A stretch of 5,843 bases of DNA from an uncultured Oscillospiraceae bacterium. Lineage in GTDB: Bacteria; Bacillota; Clostridia; Oscillospirales; Oscillospiraceae. How positions within the stretch are numbered: position 1 is the stretch's first letter; each line of letters begins with the position of its first letter. Of the stretch, positions 1 through 5,621 are shown piece after piece. The DNA is taken from assembly GCA_910577805.1 (NCBI GenBank), contig CAJTOE010000156.1:1-5843 (forward strand), written 5' to 3'. The notes beneath the pieces are model-generated. The model was not told where the DNA came from. It did no database searches and was given only the letters and a program-made list of their open reading frames with translations. The position numbers and the translations under genes are program-made.

Positions 1-24
1 CACCAAAAAAATTTGCAAAACCTC

Positions 25-54
25 TTGCCAAACCGGGGGGTTATTCGTTATAAT
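25..54 (+). promoter_or_regulatory. Sigma-A-type promoter of the PucR/CdaR-type regulator
   Basis: The -35 box TTGCCA lies at 25-30 and the -10 box TATAAT at 49-54, with an 18-bp spacer. Transcription should begin near 61, giving an untranslated leader of about 57 nt before the GTG start at 119. The -10 box is a perfect match and the -35 box differs from consensus at one position. The call rests on sequence match only. Confidence 0.75.
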
Positions 55-57
55 AGG

Positions 58-71
58 TTTCATGAATGAAA
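58..71. promoter_or_regulatory. Palindrome at the transcription start, candidate operator
   Basis: TTTCAT (58-63), GA (64-65) and ATGAAA (66-71) form a perfect 6-bp inverted repeat with a 2-bp centre. It begins 3 bp after the -10 box and so covers the predicted start site. A dimeric regulator bound here would block initiation. Autoregulation by the downstream gene product is an inference; a chance palindrome of this size is possible in AT-rich DNA. Confidence 0.4.
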
Positions 72-118
72 TATCCCAAGATTTTGAATAAAATTTGATT
101 GAGCTAGGAGGGATTGGT

Positions 119-1210
119 GTGTCCAGCAGGATGTTCCAAGGAGTCGTACACCAGATGAAGGACAGCATTGATCGAACTGTGGGTGTAATCGACGCGGACG
201 GAATCGTAGTTGCGTGCAGCGAGTTGACCTGCGTGGGCGAGCATTGGCCCGGCGCTATCGCCGCCATCAGCGCCTCAGACAACGGCTGCGCCGCCTTTGA
301 GGGGAAAACCTTCAAGCCCTTGTCGGGCTGGGGCGTTCAGTACGATTACGCCGCCTTCATCACCGGCGAGGACGACGTAGCCGCCAGCCTGTGCGCTATG
401 GCCGTGGTCACCTTCAACTCCGCCAAGTCCTACTACGAGGAGAAGCACGACAAGGCCACCTTTGTCAAAAATATCATCTCGGACAATATCCTCCTGGGTG
501 ACATCTACACCCAGGCCAAGGAGCTGCATTTCCTCTCCGAGGCTCCCCGCGCCACCTTCCTGGTGCGCCAGCTGGGGCCGGCGGACGTGTCCGCCATCGA
601 CGTGATCCAGAACCTGTTCCCGGACAAGCAGAGCGATTTCGTCATCTCCATCAACGAGACGGACATCGCCCTGATTAAGCAGCTCCCGGAGGGGGCCGAC
701 TCCAAGGACCTGCAAAAAATCGCCAAGCAGATTTCCACCGCCGTCACCCAGGAGCTGGGCATCAAAGTGGTCATTGGCATCGGCACCATCGTGCCCCACA
801 TCCGGGACCTGGCGCGGGCCTATAAAGAGGCCGGCGTGGCTATCGACGTGGGCAAGGTCTTTGACACGGAAAAGACCGTCATCAACTACGAAAACCTGGG
901 CATTGGCCGTCTGATTTATCAGCTCCCCACCATTTTGTGCCAAATGTTCCTCCAGGAGGTTTTTAAGAAAAACCCCATCGACGCCCTGGACCAGGAGACC
1001 CTGCTCACTATCAACAAGTTTTTTGAAAACAACCTGAACGTCTCCGAGACCGCCCGGAAGCTCTTCGTCCACCGGAATACCCTGGTGTACCGGCTGGAGA
1101 AGATCAAAAAGCTCACCGGCCTGGACCTGCGGGAGTTCGACGACGCGATTACATTCAAGGTCGCCTTGATGGTCAAGAAGTACCTGATTTCCAGAGGCAT
1201 CGAATCCTGA
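119..1210 (+). CDS. PucR/CdaR-family transcriptional regulator
   Basis: This is a cytoplasmic DNA-binding regulator of 363 residues. The C-terminal part, about residues 307-329, holds the helix-turn-helix typical of PucR/CdaR proteins (NVSETARKLFVHRNTLVYRL, then EKI), followed by the family's closing helix. The middle, roughly 130-270, has the length and style of the degenerate GGDEF-like region of CdaR proteins. The N-terminus (DRTVGVIDADGIVVACS) resembles the sugar-diacid-recognition sensor fold, but the ligand cannot be told. I chose GTG at 119 because AGGAGGG (106-112) sits 6 nt upstream. The longer TTG start at 95 would place that Shine-Dalgarno sequence inside the gene and has none of its own. 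The gene is monocistronic, with its own promoter and terminator. Its neighbours are not sugar-diacid or purine genes, so the regulon is unknown. Confidence 0.88.
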   Translation: MSSRMFQGVVHQMKDSIDRTVGVIDADGIVVACSELTCVGEHWPGAIAAISASDNGCAAFEGKTFKPLSGWGVQYDYAAFITGEDDVAASLCAMAVVTFNSAKSYYEEKHDKATFVKNIISDNILLGDIYTQAKELHFLSEAPRATFLVRQLGPADVSAIDVIQNLFPDKQSDFVISINETDIALIKQLPEGADSKDLQKIAKQISTAVTQELGIKVVIGIGTIVPHIRDLARAYKEAGVAIDVGKVFDTEKTVINYENLGIGRLIYQLPTILCQMFLQEVFKKNPIDALDQETLLTINKFFENNLNVSETARKLFVHRNTLVYRLEKIKKLTGLDLREFDDAITFKVALMVKKYLISRGIES

Positions 1211-1211
1211 G

Positions 1212-1255
1212 AAAAACAGCTCTCCGGCTAACCCGCCGGAGAGCTGTTCTTTTAG
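1212..1255. terminator. Bidirectional intrinsic terminator
   Basis: A perfect 14-bp stem (1215-1228 with 1235-1248) closes a 6-nt loop. On the plus strand it is followed by CTTTTA and ends the PucR-type gene, whose stop is at 1210. On the minus strand it is followed by a run of T from the A tract at 1212-1216 and ends the VOC gene, whose stop is at 1252-1254. One hairpin therefore serves two convergent units. Confidence 0.9.
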
Positions 1256-1623
1256 TCCGCCCGGACCGGCACGATCTCGATCCAGTACCCGTCCGGGTCG
1301 TGGATGAAATAGATGCCCATTTCCGGATTTTCAAAGCAGATGCAGCCCAGCTCCTGGTGCCGGGCGTGGAACGCCTCGTACTCGTCGGTGACAAAGGCCA
1401 GATGATACTCCAGGTCCCCCAGGTTGTAGGGGGTCTCCCGGTCCCGCATCCAGGTCAGCTCCAGCTTGAAGTCGTTCTCCTCGTTTTGCAGGAACACGAT
1501 TTTAAAGGAACCGTCCGGGGCGTTGATCTCCCGGCCCATGGTCAGGTCCAGAGCCTTTTTGTAGAAATCCAGGCTCTTTTCCAGGTCGAATACGTTGAAA
1601 TTGAAGTGGTCGAAACGAATCAT
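1252..1623 (-). CDS. Glyoxalase-I-like VOC family protein
   Basis: The 123-residue protein has two beta-alpha-beta-beta-beta modules of the vicinal oxygen chelate fold. Four putative metal ligands are visible: His6 (FDHFNF), Glu55 (KLELTW), His74 (EYHLAF) and Glu116 (YWIEIVP). Their spacing is close to the Ni-dependent E. coli GloA set (His5, Glu56, His74, Glu122). The motifs ELTW and DPDGYWIEI are typical of lactoylglutathione lyases, so detoxification of methylglyoxal as a thiol adduct is likely. Other VOC enzymes share the fold, and the thiol used in this organism is unknown. The ATG has AAGGAGG (1631-1637) 7 nt upstream. It overlaps the stop of the upstream acetyltransferase gene as ATGA, and a second promoter lies just upstream. 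Confidence 0.85.
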   Translation of the reverse strand: MIRFDHFNFNVFDLEKSLDFYKKALDLTMGREINAPDGSFKIVFLQNEENDFKLELTWMRDRETPYNLGDLEYHLAFVTDEYEAFHARHQELGCICFENPEMGIYFIHDPDGYWIEIVPVRAD

Positions 1624-2156
1624 AGCGTTGCCTCCTTATTTTTGATCTTTAAAATAATATCGGTATATTTTGTTTCTGTCAAGCGGTATCGCAGCTCATG
1701 GAGATGTTTTCCGCCAATTTCATTCTCTCGAATTCCGCAGCATACAAAGCCCTGCCTCTCATAAAATCGAATGGCGCGGAAATTTTCCTCCAAAACCCAC
1801 AGATAGATCTCCCGGAAGTTCAGTTCCGCCAAAACCCGCACAGCCATATGCAGAAGCGCCCTTCCGTACCCTTTTCCCACGCAGTCCGGCAGCAGGTAAA
1901 GAGAAACAATCTCTCCTGCTCCGGCAAAAATATGCTCACGGGCCTTTCCAAAGCTGATGGTCCCAATCAGCCTCCCTCCTTCTGCCAAAACGAGGGTGTG
2001 GTCGAACCTCTCCAGCGCACCGGCCCACCGCCCCTCCGGGATGCTGTCCAGGTAAGCTTGGGGAATGATTCCCCGGTATGCGGATTTCCAACTCTCTTCA
2101 TAAATGCGGCTCAGCTCCCGCCGGTCGTCCGACGGTAAAATTTCTCGAATTTCCAT
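1620..2156 (-). CDS. GNAT family N-acetyltransferase
   Basis: The 178-residue protein is a single GNAT domain, which transfers an acetyl group from acetyl-CoA to an amine. Motif A, the CoA pyrophosphate loop, is visible at residues 82-102 (EIVSLYLLPDCVGKGYGRAL); motif B is at about 119-137 (LWVLEENFRAIRFYERQGF). The N-terminus (SRIYEESWKSAYRGIIP) is typical of many small-substrate GNATs. The substrate cannot be read from the sequence. I chose ATG at 2156 over an upstream ATG at 2285: the extra residues are arginine-rich, resemble no GNAT, and would run antisense through the leader of the divergent gene. The Shine-Dalgarno sequence is weak (GGGGGA, about 10 nt away). The last 15 or so residues are encoded by AT-rich DNA that also carries the VOC promoter and ribosome binding site. 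Confidence 0.85.
   Translation of the reverse strand: MEIREILPSDDRRELSRIYEESWKSAYRGIIPQAYLDSIPEGRWAGALERFDHTLVLAEGGRLIGTISFGKAREHIFAGAGEIVSLYLLPDCVGKGYGRALLHMAVRVLAELNFREIYLWVLEENFRAIRFYERQGFVCCGIRENEIGGKHLHELRYRLTETKYTDIILKIKNKEATL
1654..1682 (-). promoter_or_regulatory. Internal promoter for the VOC gene
   Basis: Read on the minus strand, TTGACA (1682-1677) and TATTAT (1659-1654) are separated by 17 bp. The -35 is perfect and the -10 has five of six matches. The start would fall near 1647, about 24 nt before the ATG and just ahead of its Shine-Dalgarno sequence. It lies inside the AT-rich 3' end of the acetyltransferase gene, so the VOC gene can probably be expressed alone. Confidence 0.7.
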
Positions 2157-2157
2157 A

Positions 2158-2187
2158 TTGACAATTCCCCCGTTCTTCGCATATAAT
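2158..2187 (+). promoter_or_regulatory. Perfect-consensus promoter of the metal exporter leader
   Basis: TTGACA at 2158-2163 and TATAAT at 2182-2187 are both exact consensus, with an 18-bp spacer. Transcription should begin near 2194. The -35 box is one base from the start codon of the divergent acetyltransferase gene (2154-2156), so the two units are packed back to back. A constitutively strong promoter followed by a terminator is the usual arrangement of attenuation control. Confidence 0.85.
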
Positions 2188-2193
2188 AGGTTA

Positions 2194-2342
2194 AATTTAC
2201 ATCTGAGCAGGCTTCGCCTCCGCCGGTCAGCAGCGGGGCGAGAAGCCGGGCCGGACCTCCGGCAGCAGATGGGCTGAATGCGCATCTGTGGGACAGACTA
2301 TGTTCCACAGATGTATTTTTTTATTCTTAGGGAGGTTTTCTT
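2194..2342 (+). promoter_or_regulatory. Putative NiCo (czcD)-class riboswitch leader
   Basis: This long leader precedes a cation exporter and folds as a four-way junction. P1 pairs 2202-2205 with 2294-2297. P2 pairs 2210-2215 with 2242-2247, then 2216-2218 with 2237-2239 and 2220-2223 with 2233-2236. P3 pairs 2250-2254 with 2259-2263. P4 pairs 2265-2271 with 2283-2289. The joining strands are AGCA, GG, A and GGGA; purine-rich junctions, with G runs entering P3 and leaving P4, are what I recall of the cobalt/nickel-binding NiCo class. The 3' strand of P4, the GGGA junction and the 3' strand of P1 are the same bases as the 5' arm of the terminator at 2283-2313. Ligand binding should therefore prevent termination and switch the exporter on. 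The attenuator layout is visible directly. The NiCo class is inferred from architecture and gene context, recalled from memory and not from a covariance model. A different metal-sensing or new class is possible. Confidence 0.65.
2283..2322 (+). terminator. Regulated intrinsic terminator in the exporter leader
   Basis: A 13-bp stem (2283-2295 with 2301-2313, one G-U pair) and a 5-nt loop are followed by TA and seven T (2316-2322). It ends 20 bp before the exporter start codon, so it is an attenuator and not the end of another gene. Its 5' arm begins with CATCTG, which can pair instead with CAGATG at 2266-2271. Confidence 0.88.
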
Positions 2343-3224
2343 ATGAACCAGCAGCAGCGGGAACAGGCAATCGTCAACCGCATCTCTACCGTAGGGATCG
2401 CCGGCAATGTGGCTCTCACTGCCTTCAAGCTTTTTGCCGGCGTAGCCGGCCACTCCGGGGCCATGATCTCTGACGCGGTCCACTCCCTCTCCGACGTATT
2501 TGCCACATTGATCGCCTTTCTGGGCGTGCGCTTCTCCAGCCGGGAGGCGGACCAGGGCCACCCCTACGGCCATGAGCGCATGGAGTGCGTGGCTTCTCTG
2601 GCGCTGGGGCTGATCCTGCTCTTTACCGGCCTGGGCATCGGCTGGAGCGGCCTGCAAAACATCTTCAACGGGTCGGACGGCGCTCTGGCTGTACCCAACG
2701 CCCTGGCCCTCACCGCCGCCCTGGTGTCCATACTGACCAAGGAGGCCATGTTCTGGTACACCCGGCACTATGCCAAAATCCTGAACTCCGCCGCCTTTAT
2801 GGCCGACGCCTGGCACCACCGCTCCGACGCCTTCTCCTCTATCGGGTCTCTGATTGGCATTGCCGGAGCCATGCTGGGCTTCCCGGTGCTGGACCCCATC
2901 GCCAGCGTGGTCATCTGCCTGTTTATTCTAAAGGTAGCCTTTGATATTTTGAAGGACTCCCTCAACAAGCTCTTGGACGCCTCCTGCGGCGCGGAGCTGG
3001 AAGCGGAGCTGTCCAGCTTCATTGTCAAGCAGCCTGGGGTGGTCCGGCTGGACCTGCTCCGGACCCGGATGTTCGGCAACAAAATCTATATCGACACCGA
3101 AATTGCTGTCCTGGGGGACCAGTCCTTGCGGGAGGCCCACACCATTGCGGAGCGGGTCCACGACCAGGTGGAGGCCACTTTCCCCAACATCAAGCATATC
3201 ATGATACACGTCAATCCGTTTTGA
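2343..3224 (+). CDS. Cation diffusion facilitator (CDF) family metal exporter
   Basis: This 293-residue inner-membrane protein exports divalent metal ions in exchange for protons, usually as a dimer. The six-helix core spans about residues 15-205. The transport site is formed by His47-x3-Asp51 in helix 2 (SDAVHSLSDV) and His158-x3-Asp162 in helix 5 (ADAWHHRSDAFSS). HxxxD in both helices is typical of Zn/Co/Ni-type members, whereas Mn-type members use DxxxD. The cytoplasmic ferredoxin-like domain follows at about 212-293, ending KHIMIHVNP. Length is normal for the family. The ATG has AGGGAGG (2329-2335) 7 nt upstream. Expression is probably gated by the leader just upstream, which points to cobalt or nickel efflux. 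Specificity cannot be settled from the sequence. The stop lies in a tandem 9-bp repeat (3222-3230, 3231-3239) that supplies a second in-frame TGA. Confidence 0.92.
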   Translation: MNQQQREQAIVNRISTVGIAGNVALTAFKLFAGVAGHSGAMISDAVHSLSDVFATLIAFLGVRFSSREADQGHPYGHERMECVASLALGLILLFTGLGIGWSGLQNIFNGSDGALAVPNALALTAALVSILTKEAMFWYTRHYAKILNSAAFMADAWHHRSDAFSSIGSLIGIAGAMLGFPVLDPIASVVICLFILKVAFDILKDSLNKLLDASCGAELEAELSSFIVKQPGVVRLDLLRTRMFGNKIYIDTEIAVLGDQSLREAHTIAERVHDQVEATFPNIKHIMIHVNPF

Positions 3225-3240
3225 CCCACCTGACCCACTG

Positions 3241-3276
3241 AAAACGCGGAGGACCGCTTGGTCCTCCGCGTTTGTT
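3241..3276. terminator. Shared hairpin terminator between convergent genes
   Basis: A 14-bp perfect stem (3242-3255 with 3260-3273) closes a GCTT loop between the exporter stop (3224) and the rnc stop (3276-3278). The T tracts on both sides are short and partly within the stem (GTTTGTT on plus, GTTTTC on minus). It may therefore be a weaker terminator than the one at 1212-1255. It marks the end of the plsX-acpP-rnc block: no smc gene follows rnc here. Confidence 0.7.
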
Positions 3277-3947
3277 CATCCATTCAGCTTTTGGAATGCG
3301 GCTTTAGCCGCCATCTGCTCGGCCAGCTTTTTGCTGTGTCCCTGACCGGAGCCTACCGGCTTGCCGTTCAGCTCCACAGTGACAAAAAAGCGCTTGTCGT
3401 GGTCGGGTCCCTCCTCGCCGGTAAGGCAGTATTTCAACACCTGCCCGCTCTCCCGCTGGACCAGCTCCTGTAACGCAGTCTTGTAGTCCCGGCCCGCGTG
3501 GACCACCGCGGCCTCCCGGCTGAGAATGAAATGCTGGATGATCTTCCGGGCGGAGCCGATGCCCCCGTCCAGATAGACCGCCGCCAGCACCGCTTCCACC
3601 GCGTCCGCCTGGATGGACGGCCGGGTCCGGCCTCCGCCGGACTCCTCTCCCCGCCCCAGGCGCAGGTAAGCTCCCAGGTTCCAGAGCTTGGCGACCTCCA
3701 CTAAGCTCTCCTCACACACCAGACTGGCCCGCGTCCGGGTCAGCTCCCCTTCCGGGAGCTCCGGGTGTGTGCGGTAGAGGTAGTCGGCCACCACCATGCC
3801 CAGGATCGAGTCGCCCAAAAATTCCAGGCGCTCGTTGCTGTTCAGCCGTCCCCGGCTCTCGTTGGCGCAGGAGCTGTGGGTCAGGGCGTTTTCCAGAAGG
3901 GCTGTGTTCTCGAAGGAGTAGCCCAGGGTCTGCTGTAAATCCTTCAT
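3276..3947 (-). CDS. rnc: Ribonuclease III
   Basis: RNase III cuts double-stranded RNA, processes rRNA precursors and turns over structured mRNA in the cytoplasm. The 223-residue protein has the signature NERLEFLGDS at 38-47. The four catalytic acidic residues are Glu42, Asp46, Asp115 and Glu118, the last two in IQADAVEA, matching the E. coli set. The double-stranded-RNA-binding domain spans about 155-222 (from DYKTALQELVQ to AKAAFQKL). Length is normal. It begins 10 bp after the acpP stop. The only nearby Shine-Dalgarno-like bases (AAAGGA) directly touch the ATG with no spacer, so translation probably depends on ribosomes finishing acpP. No alternative in-frame start fits, and the N-terminus (LGYSFENTALLENALTHSS) is complete. 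Confidence 0.96.
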   Translation of the reverse strand: MKDLQQTLGYSFENTALLENALTHSSCANESRGRLNSNERLEFLGDSILGMVVADYLYRTHPELPEGELTRTRASLVCEESLVEVAKLWNLGAYLRLGRGEESGGGRTRPSIQADAVEAVLAAVYLDGGIGSARKIIQHFILSREAAVVHAGRDYKTALQELVQRESGQVLKYCLTGEEGPDHDKRFFVTVELNGKPVGSGQGHSKKLAEQMAAKAAFQKLNG

Positions 3948-3957
3948 TCCTTTGTGT

Positions 3958-4191
3958 TCAGTCCAATTTGTTTTGCAGGAAACGCACCAGATCGCCCACG
4001 GTTACAATGGTTGTGATTTCCTCTTCGGCCAGCTCTTCAATGCCAAACTCTTCTTCCAGGGCCATAGAGAGGTCCACAATATCCACGGAATCCGCGTTCA
4101 AATCATCTTGAAAGGCAGTCTCCATCGTAATGCTGTCAGCCTCCACATTAAACTGCTCCGCAATCAGACCAACCAGCTTTTCAAAAATCAT
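3958..4191 (-). CDS. acpP: Acyl carrier protein
   Basis: This 77-residue acidic protein carries growing acyl chains as thioesters on a 4'-phosphopantetheine arm and supplies acyl groups to fatty acid and phospholipid synthesis, including PlsX. The attachment site is Ser35 in NADSVDIVDL; most ACPs have DSLD, so Val36 is a mild variant. Helix II follows with the usual acidic run (EEEFGIEELAEEE), which contacts partner enzymes. The ATG has AAGGAG (4201-4206) 9 nt upstream. It lies between plsX and rnc, the common Gram-positive order, but 91 bp separate it from plsX and that gap holds its own promoter, as suits an abundant protein. Confidence 0.96.
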   Translation of the reverse strand: MIFEKLVGLIAEQFNVEADSITMETAFQDDLNADSVDIVDLSMALEEEFGIEELAEEEITTIVTVGDLVRFLQNKLD

Positions 4192-4241
4192 GTTTTCTCG
4201 CTCCTTTTATTCTCGTGCCTGCCAGCACTTTCTACCTTCAA

Positions 4242-4269
4242 ATTATAGGCACAAACGGCTCTATGTCAA
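4242..4269 (-). promoter_or_regulatory. Strong promoter of acpP-rnc
   Basis: On the minus strand TTGACA (4269-4264) and TATAAT (4247-4242) are both perfect, separated by 16 bp. The start would be near 4235, giving a leader of about 43 nt that contains a small GTGC/GCAC hairpin and the acpP ribosome binding site. It allows acpP to be made in excess of plsX. No terminator is visible between plsX and acpP, so read-through is also likely. Confidence 0.82.
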
Positions 4270-4282
4270 GATGGCAAATCGC

Positions 4283-5320
4283 CTATTCTTGGTTTTTTTC
4301 CGAAAAATCCAGCCGCATCAAGTCGATATGTTCCGAAACGCTCTCGATCATACCGGAACGGCTGTACTCCATCGCCTGCCGGACCGCGTTCTGGATGGCG
4401 TAGGCGTCGGAGGAGCCGTGGGCTTTGATGACAGGCTTGGAAATACCCACCAGGGCCGTCCCCCCGATTTCGCTGGAGCTCATCATTTTCTTAAAATCCT
4501 TCAGCCCGCCGGACACCAGTACAGCGGCCAGCTTGGTGAAGATATTTTTCAAAAAAATCTTCTTGATTTCCCGCGCCAGGAAGAGGCCGGTGCCCTCCAT
4601 GGTTTTCAGGAAAATATTTCCCGCGTAGCCGTCGGACACGATCACATCCACCGCGCCCTCCACGGCCTCACGGGCCTCCACGTTGCCCACGAAGTTGATA
4701 CGGCCCTCCCGGCCCGCCTGCTCCAGCAGAGGGTAGACCTCCACTTGCAGGTCTGTGCCCTTGCTTGGCTCCGCGCCGATGTTCAGCAGTCCCACCTTGG
4801 GGTTCTCCCGGCCCAGCATTTTCTGGGCGTAGTAGGACCCCATATAGGCAAACTGCAATAAGTATTCCGCGGGGCATTTTACATTCGCGCCGCAGTCGAT
4901 CAGCACCGCGCCGCCGTTTCCGGTGGGAACCACGGGGGCCAGCGCCGCCCGGCGGATGCCTTTGATGCGCTTGGTGATGAGGGTGGCCGCCGACAGCAGA
5001 GCGCCTGTGGAACCCGCGCTGACAAAGCCGTCTCCCTGGCCGTCCCGGAGGAGGTTGAGGCCGACGGTGAGGGAGGAGTCCTTTTTCCGGCGGAAGGCGT
5101 TGGCCGGGTCGTCGCAGATCTCCACCACCTCGCTGGCGTGGGCGATCTCCACGCCCTTTGGCAGCTCCTGCCGGCCGCTTTCCTGCAAGACTTTTAAAAT
5201 GTCCTCGCCCCGGCCCACCAGGATAATGTCCACGCCGTATTTCTCGTTCGCCTGGAGGGCGCCCAGCACGGGGGCTTTCGGGGCGTTGTCGCCGCCCATT
5301 GCGTCTACAATGATTTTCAT
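4283..5320 (-). CDS. plsX: Phosphate acyltransferase PlsX
   Basis: PlsX converts acyl-ACP and phosphate to acyl-phosphate, which PlsY uses to acylate glycerol-3-phosphate; this is the first committed step of phospholipid synthesis in most bacteria. It is a peripheral membrane enzyme. The 345-residue length is typical. Family motifs are all present: DAMGGDNAP at 6-14, FRRKKDSS at 76-83, VSAGSTGALL at 100-109, LIDCGAN at 140-146, GLLNIGAEPSKGT at 177-189 and SDGYAGN at 229-235. The ATG overlaps the stop of the XRE gene as ATGA, with GAAGG (5327-5331) 6 nt upstream. It should therefore be co-transcribed and translationally coupled with that regulator. In many Firmicutes plsX is preceded by fapR or by rpmF and a DUF177 gene; here an XRE protein takes that position. 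Confidence 0.96.
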   Translation of the reverse strand: MKIIVDAMGGDNAPKAPVLGALQANEKYGVDIILVGRGEDILKVLQESGRQELPKGVEIAHASEVVEICDDPANAFRRKKDSSLTVGLNLLRDGQGDGFVSAGSTGALLSAATLITKRIKGIRRAALAPVVPTGNGGAVLIDCGANVKCPAEYLLQFAYMGSYYAQKMLGRENPKVGLLNIGAEPSKGTDLQVEVYPLLEQAGREGRINFVGNVEAREAVEGAVDVIVSDGYAGNIFLKTMEGTGLFLAREIKKIFLKNIFTKLAAVLVSGGLKDFKKMMSSSEIGGTALVGISKPVIKAHGSSDAYAIQNAVRQAMEYSRSGMIESVSEHIDLMRLDFSEKNQE

Positions 5321-5571
5321 ACACTGCCTTCTTTCTGGTTCCCGTCCAGGGGGCGGGGTTCGTCGGTCAGTCCGATCAGATAATCGGCGGAAATGTTGTA
5401 ATGTGTGCAGATTTTGTAGAGTTTTTCAAAGGTGGTAGCTTTTCTGCCATTTTCCATTTCCACAATTTGACTTCCGGACACCCCTAAAACCTCCGCCAAA
5501 TCAATCTGCCGCTCATTTGCCTTCATTCTTACCTGCTTGAGTCTCTGCGCAAAAAGTTCTTTTGAAAACAT
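5317..5571 (-). CDS. Small XRE-family helix-turn-helix regulator
   Basis: The 84-residue protein is almost entirely one Cro/C1-type DNA-binding domain, residues about 7-68. The helix-turn-helix is IDLAEVLGVSGSQIVEMENG (23-42), and the end of the domain reads ISADYLIGLTDEP, a common form in clostridial XRE proteins. No sensor or dimerisation domain follows, only a short polar tail. ATG at 5571 is preferred because AAGGGGGG (5577-5584) lies 5 nt upstream. A GTG at 5595 would extend the frame but lies inside the palindrome and has no ribosome binding site. The gene overlaps plsX by 4 bp and is preceded by an inverted repeat, so autoregulation together with control of plsX is a reasonable inference. 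It could also be a stray element-derived repressor that happens to sit here. Confidence 0.85.
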   Translation of the reverse strand: MFSKELFAQRLKQVRMKANERQIDLAEVLGVSGSQIVEMENGRKATTFEKLYKICTHYNISADYLIGLTDEPRPLDGNQKEGSV

Positions 5572-5582
5572 AAATTCCCCCC

Positions 5583-5612
5583 TTGGCAACCACACTAATA
5601 GTGTGGTACAAT
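5583..5612 (+). promoter_or_regulatory. Possible plus-strand promoter divergent from the XRE gene
   Basis: TTGGCA (5583-5588) and TACAAT (5607-5612) have an 18-bp spacer and five of six consensus matches each. The spacer is filled by the palindrome, so occupancy would shut it off. It points to the short reading frame at 5645. No equally good minus-strand promoter for the XRE gene was found; a weak candidate is TTCATG/TACAAG on the minus strand within about 5620-5650. Confidence 0.45.
5589..5607. promoter_or_regulatory. Perfect 19-bp palindrome, probable XRE operator O1
   Basis: ACCACACTA (5589-5597), a central A and TAGTGTGGT (5599-5607) form a perfect inverted repeat 18 bp upstream of the XRE start codon. 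It exactly fills the spacer between TTGGCA (5583-5588) and TACAAT (5607-5612), a plus-strand promoter-like pair. Size, symmetry and position suit a dimeric XRE repressor. There is no T tract, so it is not a terminator. Confidence 0.65.
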
Positions 5613-5621
5613 CCTTTAGAA

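Noticed and set aside
95..118. TTG start for the PucR/CdaR-type regulator
   Set aside because: No Shine-Dalgarno precedes it, while a very good AGGAGGG lies inside this stretch with ideal spacing to GTG at 119.
275..1072. Long minus-strand open frame of 265 codons inside the PucR/CdaR-type gene
   Set aside because: It is antisense to a well-supported gene in GC-rich DNA, its translation is low-complexity Gly/Val/Asp-rich, and no ribosome binding site or family motif is visible.
2157..2285. N-terminal extension of the acetyltransferase to an ATG at 2285
   Set aside because: The added residues are Arg-rich and unlike GNAT proteins, they would overlap the exporter promoter and leader, and the GNAT fold starts at MEIREILP.
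2194..2342. yybP-ykoY (Mn) riboswitch as the identity of the exporter leader
   Set aside because: I do not see the paired GGGGAGUA-like and CCGAC-like loop segments expected of that class, and the exporter has HxxxD rather than Mn-type DxxxD sites.
4130..4861. Long plus-strand open frame across acpP and plsX
   Set aside because: It is a shadow of plsX codon bias; it crosses the acpP promoter and shows no recognisable domain.
5572..5595. GTG start at 5595 for the XRE gene
   Set aside because: It lies inside the palindrome and lacks a ribosome binding site; ATG at 5571 has one.
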